Assembly (NCBI GenBank): GCA_948567375.1
Contig: OX419760.1
Span: 25,296,001 to 25,360,000, forward strand
Direction of reading: 5' to 3'
Length of the DNA: 64,000 nucleotides
DNA from: Lunularia cruciata
Taxonomy: Eukaryota; Streptophyta; Marchantiopsida; Lunulariales; Lunulariaceae
The notes under the pieces are model-generated. The model saw nothing but the letters and a program-made list of their open reading frames with translations. It was not told where the DNA came from and ran no database searches. Positions 13,551 to 23,803 of this stretch are shown one piece after another (position 1 is the first letter of the stretch; each line of letters begins with the position of its first letter). The translations under genes and the position numbers were made by a program.

Positions 13551-14880
13551 TCCTGAGTTCACCCAAATAAACAGCTGTGTACATTTCATTCCCTTGATTT
13601 AGCACATTTCACTCAAATCGATTTAGATTGAGTAAGTTCGCGGTTTTCATAGTAAGTCTTTAGAAAACAACCGCTCAGACAAGCCTGGAGAAAACAACAG
13701 TTCACAACAGCCGGGAACGAAATCAGTATTCCTTGTTATTAAATTCAGTTCTTCATTGTATAGAGGTATTTGATCACTTGTCAGAGTCAGCAATTTTTAG
13801 TACAATTATGCTTATTTTTATTAAAAGATTTATCCATTTTGAATAATTTTGGGAAGGATAGTTATGTTTATTGATAAAATTAACAATTCACGAAAAATGC
13901 ACATGTGTTACATGCATACTTCTCCATATTTATTTGAACCAAAAAATTTGATGATTCTTTTTATTTTTGGAAATTGTGAAAAAATATGGTGGTGTTTAGA
14001 CTAAGTGAGGGATTTTAGATAAGTGCTAAACAGTTCAGTGGAGTTTCTTTGTCCAGAAATACGTACGGAATAAAATGCTGTTTGGTTTCACCAACAAGAC
14101 CATAAGTTATTATCTGTTCTCATTATTAAGTGAATCCAATCGAATCGAATCGCACACTTGACTTGTTTGCCGAGGGGGTGCAGAGGCTGGGACGAATCTT
14201 AGTGAGGCTCTCAGGTTCGGCTTCCCCTGCTTTGGATTTTCAGTATCTTTTAGGCGTAATTAACAGTAATGTATAGTTTTGATTTGTATAGTCGATTTAA
14301 AGATCACCACTGCTGTTTTTCAACTGCTATATGATTAATCCCGGTAAAGTCAAGAGGACAGGACACCTGAGCTGCAATCTAGAAGACAGGAACACGACAC
14401 AATTCAGAGGTGACCTGCAGTATTGATCATCTGTCTGAAACATCTTCTGGTCCACTGCCAATGCATATTTTGGCTTCAGGAAGGCGTTCAAAGCTGAATG
14501 GATCATGACTCAGAAAGAGCTTTGATTACGAGCAGTGATGTCCACCTCTATTCCGTAATCACCAGAAAGATTGCCACTTCAGAACTTTAGGTTTGAGAAA
14601 ATAACTGATATTCGTATCCTACGATTCTCATTCATCATTTAGGTTGCCTGAATAGAAGTGAATCATTCGAAACGTATAAGAGTTACAGACTATGTAGATG
14701 ACAGACTAGCAGGATAAAAATCTAAAGCGCCTCACCACCTAAGAGGAAACTATTGGTGCTGTGCATGTTGGTTGTATTTGATGTCAGTGAAAGAGAAGTC
14801 CTCATCTCCACCACTCGTGTTCGTTTCTACTTGTGTACCTTCCTGCAGTAATTTGTTCAAGCCGCCATCTTTTAAAGTAC
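13551..14880. other. Convergent intergenic region between CHS1 and PAL2
   Basis: CHS1 (+) and PAL2 (-) converge here, so the region should hold both 3' ends. It is AT-rich. A short GAATC microrepeat occurs near 14140. No gene or RNA feature can be supported. Confidence 0.5.
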
Positions 14881-17085
14881 TCAAGGCTCTATAGACTTGG
14901 GAGCCCCTGTCCATCCTGCTAAACACTCAAGTAAGGGAGAAGCTAATTTACCCTCAGATATGGCTTCATACACAAGTTCTATGTCCTGCCCGGGGGCCCT
15001 CTTCTCACTGCCGACTAGAAGTTTGGTACCAAGGGAACGTACAAAATTATACAGAGGGAAACTCCTGCAGTCCGTTATCCTGTTAGGTACTTTGGCGATG
15101 CCATTGTAAAATTCTTCTCTTGCCAGAGGTACTGCTGCTTGCAGGTCGGCTTTCACCTGCTCCTCGAAAGCCGCAATTCTGCGGAAGATGGTCAAAGTCT
15201 CATCGCCTTCTATGTTGGCCATGGCACGACTCACAAGAGAATCTCGTAGTTTCTGCATCAGAGGGTAAGATACGCTGCTGGCATCATCAATGTAGGTGAA
15301 TGGAGGCTGGTCGTCAACAACTCTCATAAGATCCCTTTCACTTGAGCTCAAAGGGAGCAGGGACTCGTCAGTTTCGGAGGACAACGTCCTTTTGGCAGCT
15401 TGAGAAACTACATGCTTAACAGTAGCTTGCATATTCTCCTCCAAGTGCCGAAGGTCCACAGCTTGGCACAGAGATACCAGAAAGGTAGAAGACATGAGTT
15501 TGAAGATTTTAATTGCTAGTGCCGTCTTCTCAGCTGAAATGAATCCTAGCGAGTTGACGTCCTGGTTGTGTTGCTCTGCACTCTGTACATGTGTGGTCAC
15601 TGGATTCGCAAGGTACAAGAGTTCCGAAGTGTAGGATGCCATGGCTATCTCTGCTCCTTTCAAGCCGTAGTCCAAACTGGGGTTTGGACCTCCAGTCAGG
15701 TTCGAGGGGAGCCCATTGTTGTAAGACTCGTTCGCAAGCTCGGACATCTGTGCAAACATGAGCTTGCCCATTGCTGAAATTGCAAGGCGCATGTTGTCCA
15801 TGGACACTCCAATCGGTGTGCCCTGGAAATTTCCACCAGGGATAGACTTGCTTCGAGACACATCGATGAGTGGATTATCGTTGACGGAATTGATTTCTCT
15901 CGTGATGGCATGAGTTGCAGCCCGGATCACCTCAATTTGAGGTCCCAGCCATTGCGGAGATGTTCTCAAAGCATATCTGTCTGCCTTGAGTTTCTTTGAA
16001 GGATCCATAGCTTTCATGTATGAACTCCCTTCCAAAACCCACTCCATGATCGCAGCTGCTTCAATTTGGCCTGGGTGGTGCTTAAGCTTGTGGGTAAGGT
16101 GGTCGGTAAACTCCTGCTTACCCTGCATTACCTCACAGAATAAAGCAGACACAACTTCTGCGAAAAGAGCAAGCACATTGGCATCGTAACAGACGGTGGA
16201 AGCCAGAGCTGAACCTACTCCAGTGCCGTTCACTAGGGCGAGTCCTTCCTTTGGTTGCAATTCAAAGGGCTTGTCCAACCCCACAAGCGTGAGAGCCTCT
16301 TCAGAAGTCACCACCTTTCCAGATCCTGTCATCGCCTGTGAGTTTGCACGTCCTATGAGAAGACCCGCAATGTATGAAAGAGGAATGAGATCCCCTGAAG
16401 CTGTAACAGTGCCTCGAAGTGGAAGTTTCGGAGTGATCCGCTTGTTGAGGAGGTTCTGCAGAGTCTCAAGAATCTCCCACCGAATTCCGGAGTACCCTTG
16501 CAGCAAAGTGTTGGTTCTAACTAACATGGCTGCTCGGGTGGTAGAAACGGGGAGAATGTCGGATTCATCTTTACTAATCACTCCGGCATTCAAGAAACGA
16601 ATCAGTTCTTCCTGAAGCTCGGCACCCTGAGTGGTGCGTCGGCCTGAATTAGCCCCAAATCCACTGCTGTTTTTCATGTTTTGAAGCACCCATTCGCAGC
16701 TTTTGTCGACCCGTTCTTTCGCAGCAGCTGCATCGAGCATGACGGTTACATCTGGACGTCGAGCAACAGCTGTTACATGAGCCACTGTAAGATTCACGCC
16801 TCGAATAAGTACCTCCTTCGATTCCTGATATTCGTGCACCAAGTTCCTGACTTCCTCCCAGTGACTGCAATTCATAGCATGGGCAGTCTTAGCCCAGGAT
16901 AGAGGATCCTCGGGATCAATGGCCGTAGAATTGTCCATTGCGATGCCAACCCGCTTAATTGCTAAATCTAGCTGCCAAGTGAACAATTTCTTTGGATTAT
17001 GGAGTGAATTACAAATGTTTCCGAGTTCTAGGAAGAACTGATCTCGTGCTCCAAGAGTGTAAAGGTGGCAAAGACCGATAATCAA
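14881..17085 (-). CDS. PAL: Phenylalanine ammonia-lyase paralogue lacking the catalytic-Tyr loop (PAL2)
   Basis: A single open frame of 734 codons, clearly a PAL paralogue of PAL1. Conservation starts near DPLSWAKTA, so the more likely start is Met50 (genomic 16938); the first 49 residues have no visible counterpart in PAL1. The MIO triad is intact at Ala229-Ser230-Gly231, and the selectivity pair is Phe164-Leu165. Two in-frame deletions stand out. Between NM and GFGA, PAL1 has 11 residues including TYGVTT, while PAL2 has only KNSS (residues 138-141, genomic 16663-16674). This removes the essential active-site Tyr. A second deletion of about seven residues follows MKA (near genomic 16008), where PAL1 has AAKLHET. 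Everything else is open and well conserved, which argues for selection or very recent loss. The family's known chemistry predicts little or no lyase activity, though a role in hetero-tetramers is possible. It is divergently oriented to CHS2. Confidence 0.88.
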   Translation of the reverse strand: MIIGLCHLYTLGARDQFFLELGNICNSLHNPKKLFTWQLDLAIKRVGIAMDNSTAIDPEDPLSWAKTAHAMNCSHWEEVRNLVHEYQESKEVLIRGVNLTVAHVTAVARRPDVTVMLDAAAAKERVDKSCEWVLQNMKNSSGFGANSGRRTTQGAELQEELIRFLNAGVISKDESDILPVSTTRAAMLVRTNTLLQGYSGIRWEILETLQNLLNKRITPKLPLRGTVTASGDLIPLSYIAGLLIGRANSQAMTGSGKVVTSEEALTLVGLDKPFELQPKEGLALVNGTGVGSALASTVCYDANVLALFAEVVSALFCEVMQGKQEFTDHLTHKLKHHPGQIEAAAIMEWVLEGSSYMKAMDPSKKLKADRYALRTSPQWLGPQIEVIRAATHAITREINSVNDNPLIDVSRSKSIPGGNFQGTPIGVSMDNMRLAISAMGKLMFAQMSELANESYNNGLPSNLTGGPNPSLDYGLKGAEIAMASYTSELLYLANPVTTHVQSAEQHNQDVNSLGFISAEKTALAIKIFKLMSSTFLVSLCQAVDLRHLEENMQATVKHVVSQAAKRTLSSETDESLLPLSSSERDLMRVVDDQPPFTYIDDASSVSYPLMQKLRDSLVSRAMANIEGDETLTIFRRIAAFEEQVKADLQAAVPLAREEFYNGIAKVPNRITDCRSFPLYNFVRSLGTKLLVGSEKRAPGQDIELVYEAISEGKLASPLLECLAGWTGAPKSIEP

Positions 17086-18567
17086 AGACTAATCAGCAAG
17101 ACATATCTTACGAAATGTCTGCATATGATGAGAAGAAGGATACAATAGCAACGCGCACTAGACACAGAGTCTACAGCAAATTACACGACTCAGAAAATTT
17201 GTGAATCTTGCACCACATTTCGATGTGGACCTCATAAGTGGCTTCGCCTGAGTCCCACACTCGTGAAATTGACTCTTGAGACAAAATCATCACAGTTGAA
17301 TTTTGCAGGTTTCGGGTTACAAGCTTACGGCATTAGACTCTTCCTGTGCGCTGACTACTTTGGTGACTGTGACATACTGTAACTTAAAGGGCTAGTTAGA
17401 GCGTACATGAGTCCCTCCAGTAGGAACTTCGTCCAAGTTTCCTTGACCAGTGCACTGGAGCTAAATAATCGATGCACTAAAGTATGTAAAAGTGACGATC
17501 CACGTGCTACTCATGTAAAGTGAGACCGTTTGCCAGATGATGGTGGTTGAAGTACAGTTGAAACTGAAATACACGAAGAAGATTAAACACAAAATAGATC
17601 ATCAAGATTCTTGAGCTCATGATTACCAGAATTTGGTACTGAACCGGTTGAGCCTTTTGAGGATAACCATCGGTACTCAATCGTAATCCCCACTTGAGAT
17701 AGTTTTGCTAATATGCAGCAGTAGTCACCACTTCCATTTCCTCATCACAGAACTTCCAATCATTAGAGAAAATCTAGTCCAAGACCTGTGAGATGTATAT
17801 ATCATCAGGTACATTCTCCGACCCAACCTGACATGCTAAAGATATGGTTGTCAGTGGTACAAATCAACGAAGTTACCAGGAATTACATCCGACGAAGAAA
17901 TATACGAGCCTACAAATTCCATAAAGCTTCAAACATCAACCAAGATTTGAAAGAAATGCTGTGAACTATCATTTTCAGATTACTATATGTTTCAAGAAAG
18001 AGGAGAAACTCATTCACAGTCCGCTTTTAGCTTAAGGATAGAAGGAGAAGAGTTTATTTTCAACGCAAAACAATTACGAATAAACTTCAGACTTAATCCC
18101 CTCGGAGAACGAACATTGATTTTGTGTTAAGCACGTCCCCTGATTGCTTACTCCCACATTAATGAACTCTCAAATTTCCCAGAAGATCACATTTGGTCAA
18201 TTGTCGGACCCAAAGGCAAGATGACCGATTACTAGTCGTAGAAGACATTGCTAGGATCAAAAGTGATACAATGTGAAGCCCATGATTTCTGTTTACTTCA
18301 TTACCAAGCGAGAATCAGTTTGTATATTCTCATCGGAAGAATATACGACAACAGCTAAAGAAAGGAAGGAGGGGTTCAGATCCACTCAAATGCGGAATCC
18401 TCCTGATTTGTCGCGTTGGGGAATGACCAAAAGTCTTGTCCCCCAGAGTAGCCTGACACCCAAATAGCTGGTCTTTCTGAAAGTCTATTTTAATCGAGAG
18501 GAAAGGTAGCTCATTGAATTCAGGCTACAGGTCTCAGCGGTGGCGTGGACTCCTAAATCCACAGGAG
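17086..18567. other. Divergent PAL2/CHS2 intergenic region
   Basis: This stretch separates the 5' ends of PAL2 (-) and CHS2 (+) and must carry both promoters. A CACGTG G-box is at 17501-17506, and TATATA near 17796 could serve PAL2 on the minus strand. No gene is supported in it. Confidence 0.4.
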
Positions 18568-18674
18568 TTTGACCCTGTACACCGGCGGAGCTGGTCTCCA
18601 GGACTCGGTAACGATTTGTGCGATACCACAACGCATCACTGTTACTGCTGACTAACAACTCTGCAGTATATAAA
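18568..18674 (+). promoter_or_regulatory. CHS2 proximal promoter: GACCCTGTAC box, dyad, TATA
   Basis: TTTGACCCTGTACACC lies at 18568-18583, the dyad CTGGTC-TCCAG-GACTCG at 18591-18607, and TATATAAA at 18667-18674, 76 bp after the dyad start. The same three blocks, in the same order, occur upstream of CHS4, CHS5, CHS6 and the broken copy. The start codon follows about 180 bp after the TATA box. Confidence 0.6.
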
Positions 18675-18852
18675 CAAAGCAGAGAGGAGGTTCAGTTCAC
18701 AAAACTTAGAAGCTCCGGTATATCCCAGTGCACAGCTTGCGGCGAGGTCGAAATTGCTCAAAGGACAGTGTGGAGATCTTGAACGTGTGGAGATCGTTCC
18801 ACGACCTAGGAAGTACTCTGCTTCTAGTGAGGTTTCGAGGTAGAAACTCAAA

Positions 18853-20241
18853 ATGGCCAACAATGGGGACGCTCCTTCTTACAGGCACCAAAGGGCTGTT
18901 GGACCTGCGACGGTTCTTGCAATTGGCAAAGCGGTTCCTCCAACTGCGTATCCTCAGAGTGAATACCCAGATTTCTTTTTCGACATCACAAACACCAGCC
19001 ACAAGACCGAACTCAAAGCGAAATTTGCTCGCATTTGTAAGTCAAGCCGCCGGGTGGTTCATGTTCAGTTTGAGTGAAGTCGGTTTATAGAATTTTCTAC
19101 TGCTCGTATATCGTGCACTAAATAATGAAATCGTGAACTACCAGTCCGAACTCGTAGATCCTTGCGTACATGCCAAGTACCGTGGTTAACAAAAACCATT
19201 AGCATTGTTTCTGACTCTGTTCCCATTCTGAATGCTGCAGGCAAAAACTCCGGAATCAATACAAGGTACTTCCACTGCACAGAAGATATTCTGAAGGCCA
19301 ACCCGTCAATGTGCACTTACAAGGAACCCTCCCTTGACGTTCGACAGGACATTGCAATCAGAGAGGTGCCTCGATTGGCAGCGAAAGCAGCTGAGGAAGC
19401 GCTGGCGGAATGGGCGCAACCCAGAGACCAGATCACTCACGTAGTCTTCGCCACCACCAGTGGAGTGAATATGCCCGGAGCTGACCTCACTCTCACCAGG
19501 CTTTTGGGCCTGAGGCCCGATGTGAACCGCACCATGCTCTACCAGCAAGGATGCTTCGGGGGAGCAACAGTTCTGCGAGTGGCAAAAGATCTTGCTGAAA
19601 ACAACAAGGGAGCACGAGTGCTCACAGTCGTCAGTGAGCTCACCTGCGTCACATTTCGCGCACCCAACGAGGAACATTTAGACAATTTGGTAGGTTCTGC
19701 CATCTTCGGTGATGGAGCCTCAGTCCTCGTCATTGGATCCGACCCAGTACCTGAGGTGGAGAAACCTCAATTCGAGATTCACTGGTCAGGAGAGACCATT
19801 CTGCCGGAGAGTGATGGTGCTATCGAAGGACGCCTGACTGAAGCAGGTCTCATATTCCACCTGTTGAAGGATGTTCCTGGATTGATTTCCAGAAACACTC
19901 TTCCCATCTTCACCAAAGCATCTAAGATTGCAGGATCTCCCAGTTGGAACGACCTTTTCTGGTGCGTGCACCCCGGAGGTCGCGCCATTTTGGACGAGGT
20001 AGCGAGAACCTTGAGCTTGAAACCAGAGAAGCTTGAGGCTACGAGAGACATCCTTTACAACTACGGAAACATGTCCGGTGCTAGTGTTCTATTCGTTCTC
20101 GATCAGATGCGGAGGCGGTCGGCTGCGAAGAACAGCACAACTACGGGAGAAGGATGTGAATGGGGACTGGTGGTAGGATTTGGTCCTGGTTTGACTGTGG
20201 AGGTTTCAGTTTTGAAGGCGATCGCTACTGGTGCTCAATGA
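18853..20241 (+). CDS. CHS: Chalcone synthase-like type III polyketide synthase, CHS2
   Basis: Exons 18853-19036 and 19241-20241 give 394 residues. The 204-bp intron (GTAAGT ... CTGCAG) splits the Cys62 codon in phase 1. Catalytic Cys166, His305 and Asn338 are present, as are Phe217, Phe267 and GFGPG; CoA-binding Lys and Arg equivalent to alfalfa 55 and 58 are kept, but Lys62 is Asn. The protein is nearly identical to CHS4-CHS6 in exon 2, while introns and flanks differ, as expected for tandem duplicates under purifying selection or gene conversion. It lies head-to-head with PAL2. Its 3' flank holds an inverted repeat GCATGA-AC-TCATGC at 20361-20374, shared with other copies. Stop codon TGA. 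Confidence 0.93.
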
Positions 20242-21506
20242 AATTTTAACAACGGATTAGTACTAATCTATGAAGTTTGAAACTGGGAGTGTCCTTGTCG
20301 AGAACCCAACCAGTTCTTGTATATAATCTAGAGAACTGCAGAGACAATTCATTATTCATCGCATGAACTCATGCACAATTCCTATAGAATATAAATTCAG
20401 TTGATGATCTTCAAACAAGGCAACTCTGTAGAATGTCCGTGATATTCTTCCTCTACGCACATTCGGTGGTCCAAAGCTGGAGTTAGAAAATACAGTGCCA
20501 GTTCAAATTAATACACATGATCTGATTCTTTTGCCTTCATTCACAGAGTTCTCGAAGTTTTTGCAGTTAGCGTATCCAGGTCAAAATTTGTTGCTATCTT
20601 GATGCTGACTGAGCTGTTGAATCTCATCTCAAAATGAAATGCATATTGATGATGGTAGGAATATCTAAATAAAGGAACTCATGAATCTGATTATTGTGGA
20701 CACATACTATTGTGATTCTATAGAGACAGTGTCATCCATATATCATTGGGAGCTACGAAGATAAACCTTGGTGGGCTTTGCGAGCTCCTCGATCATGATG
20801 TTTCATTTCCCATCATGGGCTCTAACGGGGTTCTCAAGGTGACAATGTATATATAACATCGAACACATTCAATCTGCATTGCGTACAGTCCTCAATGAAT
20901 TGATGAGCATGGATTTACGAAGTAATCTGCACAGGGATCAAGACTTAGACATTCAACACAATTTGTAGACAATCTTGACTCAGGCACCTGAGCTCACCAC
21001 GAATTTTCACTGACGAGAAGAAACACATCTTCGTGGTAAGGTGTTCCCATCGAACTCAGAACGGTGACTTCACAAATTCCCTTCAGTATTAAGCAAGTGA
21101 TATAAAACATCTTGTAACTCATAATACGTTATGACCTTTCTGCCGATCTTCTTAAGGACATTACAGTACTTCAATTTTCGTAGAATCGTAATAGAATGTT
21201 GATTTAAATGGCATATTAGTGGCACGAACAATGTAAACATTTCACGAATATTTCTAAATTTGGTTTCTATTAGACAACAAATGAGTCATAAAACTCGGCA
21301 TGAGAAACTAAAGATACATAAGATACTGGAGAAACCCCAGTGCACTAATTGTGCTCCACTAATTTCTTCTCTTCCTACTTTTCTCTTTCCTTCAGGATTC
21401 CTTGTAGTGTGGGTTGAAGATGAATTAACTAATGCTGACGAAAGGCACCGCCATTATTTCAAGCTACAGGTCTCCACAGTTGCTTGGACTGATAATTCCT
21501 GTGACG
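20242..21506. other. CHS2 to broken-CHS intergenic region
   Basis: The first 150 bases are CHS2 3' flank with a GTCGAGAACC block and the GCATGA/TCATGC inverted repeat, both also found after other CHS copies. Beyond this, no gene, RNA or repeat can be supported. Confidence 0.45.
20361..20374 (+). other. Inverted repeat in the CHS2 3' flank
   Basis: GCATGA-AC-TCATGC, 120 bp after the CHS2 stop. Identical arms occur after the broken CHS copy at 23932-23945 (spacer AG). Relaxed versions occur at 35659-35672, 119 bp after the CHS5 stop, and at 42015-42028, 111 bp after the CHS6 stop. It is probably part of the 3' UTR; it may be only shared ancestry. Confidence 0.45.
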
Positions 21507-21600
21507 TTTCGACCCTCTGGACGAAGCGTAAGTGGAGCTAGTCTCCAGGACTAGATTGGTACTGCTTAGTATTAACTCTCAAGTTGAACAAAAGCATATA
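21507..21600 (+). promoter_or_regulatory. Promoter remnant of the broken CHS copy, with a perfect dyad
   Basis: TTTCGACCCTCTGGAC is at 21507-21522 and a perfect inverted repeat CTAGTC-TCCAG-GACTAG at 21538-21554, followed by CATATA near 21595-21600. A 5' leader block with CACAGAATCTAG resembles the CHS4 leader. The dyad has changed in both half-sites compared with CTGGTC/GACCAG and stays symmetrical. The leader is separated from the start codon by unrelated sequence (about 21750-22335). Confidence 0.5.
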
Positions 21601-22225
21601 CCAGGGTGACGGTCAATTCACAGAATCTAGCATCTCTAGTACATTCCACCACACAACTTGCAACCTGCTCGAATTTGGGTTTGAAGGTCTCGAGAGTTAG
21701 GAACTACTCCGTTTCTATTGAATTTCTTGACATCTTTAACCGAAATCACGAAACCCCAAACTTGTACTTGAAGCAAAAGAACCCGTCAGAACGCCTGGAT
21801 GCCTTCACCGCTGGCGGAATGAGCGCAGCAGGACGTTCATCAAGCGAAGCCTCCTCGAGCGTGAGCCTGAGGAGACCCGCAGCATTCGCGCACTGGCAGC
21901 CAGGCCACTTGTCGTCGTCCGGGATGTGAGACTTGTCTGTGAAAGTGTTCACAGATCAAGATGTACGTACTATAGAACAGATCCTGTTCAAGTATAGTCG
22001 TGGGAGGAGGAGGCTATCTTCGACTTTGTATCGTCCTCGTAATATACAACTCTACACTTATGGGTTTTACGCACCAGGTGCTGTTAGAAGATACCATACC
22101 CAAGTATCGTCTCATTATTGCTTTAAATTCAACTTATTAAGGCGGTTTGGCATGCGGCACTCGTGCGGGTAATTCAATCCTAAGTATGAACATTGCACAG
22201 AATTTGACAATGTAGATAAGGTACA

Positions 22226-22314
22226 GGGCGACCGCGGAGATAAAACGAAGGATGGGAAGACCCCATCAAGCCGTTCAAGGGAGAGACGAGAAAGGTAAAA
22301 TGGGGCTAAACCCC
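22226..22314 (+). repeat. Short interspersed repeat, copy 2
   Basis: Runs from GGGCGACCGC through GGATGGGAAGACCCC and ends at TGGGGCTAAACCCC, only about 25 bp before the start codon of the broken CHS copy. It lies in a segment inserted between the CHS-like leader and the coding part. Confidence 0.7.
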
Positions 22315-22697
22315 AAGTGGGGAACAAGCAGTCACGGAATGGTGAACGATGGTGATTACAAACACCAGAGTGCTGTCGGCCCTGCAACATTCTTGCAATA
22401 GGCAAAGCTTTCCTCCCCCTGCATATCCTCAAAGTGAATACCCGGATTTCTTCTTCGACATCACCAACACTTCTCACAAAACAGATCTCAAAGCAAAATT
22501 TGCGCGAATATGCTTAAGTAAAGCCGTCAAATCCTGCTCTATTCACGTTCAAGATTCGTTAGATCCTCTTTGATTCGTCTGTTCAGCTCGAAAATGCGTA
22601 GTCCTTACGAAAATTTCCACGACCGCTGATACCAACGGTATCCCAACTTTGAATCCCACAGGCAAGAACTTTGCAATCGATACCAGGTACTTCCATT

Positions 22698-22808
22698 CTA
22701 ATATCGTTACTATTGGGGCTTAGCCCCATTTTACCTCTTATGTTTTATCCTTGTACCGCTGATTGGGGTCTCCGTATCCTTCTTGTATCCTACGCGGTCG
22801 CCTTTTCT
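22698..22808 (-). mobile_element. Short interspersed repeat, copy 3, inside the broken CHS exon 2
   Basis: A 111-bp insertion interrupts exon 2 of the broken CHS copy. It is flanked by a 10-bp direct repeat with one mismatch (TACTTCCATT at 22688-22697 and TACTTTCATT at 22809-22818). Intact paralogues have the uninterrupted site, so the insertion and its target duplication are directly visible. On the minus strand it reads GGCGACCGCGTAG ... GGGGCTAAGCCCC ... AATAGTAACGATATTAG, which defines both ends of the family. It encodes nothing. A 10-bp duplication fits LINE-type retroposition or a DNA element; no clear polymerase III A/B boxes or poly(A) tail were seen. Confidence 0.75.
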
Positions 22809-23076
22809 TACTTTCATTGCACAGAAGACATTTTGAAGGCCAATCCATCAATGTGCACTTATAACGGACAGTCCCCTGAGATCCCGTACAGGAGATTGCA
22901 ATCAGAGAGGTTTCCATATCGGAGAAGGCAGGTGTCGACGCTTTGGCTGAAAAGGGCCAATCCAGAGATTTAATCACAAACTTACACGGCCACCATAAGA
23001 TACACACTTCACCACAAGCGGAGTGAAGATGCCCGAGCAGACCTCACCCTCACCAGAGTCTTGGGTCTAAGTCCGG

Positions 23077-23266
23077 GCTTTGGATTTGATGTTGTTATAG
23101 GCCGTAAGGTAAATTTCGTGGATGGCTGAGGGAGGGCACGCTTCCCAAAACAGCGTTAGCTGAAAAAGTTATTATAGCCTCCGGCCGCAGGCCCATTTTT
23201 GTCAGACAAGAAAAGTACCCTTTGAGGCCCTGCGGAGGGTGGCGACTTGCGGGCAGGTGCTGGAAG
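23077..23266. other. Foreign segment inserted in the broken CHS copy
   Basis: About 190 bp with no counterpart in the five intact CHS genes separates the codons for GLRP and NRPTMLY-like sequence. It is richer in G+C than its surroundings (for example CTCCGGCCGCAGGCCC) and lacks the motifs of the short repeat family. No clean target duplication is visible. Its origin is unknown. Confidence 0.5.
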
Positions 23267-23803
23267 GTATGAACCGGCCAACCATGCTTTACCAACGAGA
23301 GTCCTTTGGAGGTGCCACAGCTTTGAGCTTTGTTAAGGATCTTGCTGAAAACGACAAGGGAGCACGAGTTTTCATGGTCGTCAGCGACCTACTTGTGTAA
23401 CATTCCGGGCATTGGATAAACTGATGAGCTCTGCTATCGTCGGTGATGGAGCATCAGTACTCATCATACGACCCGACCCAGTATTTGAGGGAGAGTAACT
23501 CTAATTCGAGATTCACTGGTCAGGAGAGACCATTTTGCCCGAGAGTGACTGAAGCCGGCTTGATTTTCCACCTACTGCAAGATATTCCTGGTCTAATCTC
23601 CAGCCAAAGAGGCTGGAGGCTACGGGGGATATCCTTTACAACTTCAGGAACATGTCCGATGCTAGTGTTTTGTTCGTTCTCGATCAAAGGCGGAGGCCAT
23701 CAGCTGCCAAAAAATTGCGCAGGTACGGGAACACGATGTGAATGGGGGCTAGTGGTGAGTTTCGGTTAGTGTTTGACATAGGAGGTTTCATTGCTACCTT
23801 TAA

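Larger units (their letters stand above)
22339..23803 (+). pseudogene. Broken chalcone synthase copy (CHS3 pseudogene)
   Basis: CHS homology is recognisable from an ATG at 22339 to about 23803. It has many disabling changes: a 1-nt loss in exon 1 that leads to an early stop; the splice donor changed to GC at 22512, while the acceptor before 22662 is intact; an inverted short repeat inserted at 22698-22808; a second foreign segment of about 190 bp at roughly 23077-23266; the catalytic Cys lost (QRESFGG in place of QQGCFGG); several frameshifts; a deletion of about 24 nt near 23549; and a deletion of about 130 nt near 23602 that removes the catalytic His region. The Asn motif survives as FRNMS. 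It is orientated like its neighbours and clearly arose from the same array. Confidence 0.92.

Noticed and set aside
21606-21929. 107-codon open frame upstream of the broken CHS copy
   Set aside because: Its first part aligns with the CHS4 5' leader, so it is untranslated remnant plus inserted DNA rather than a gene.
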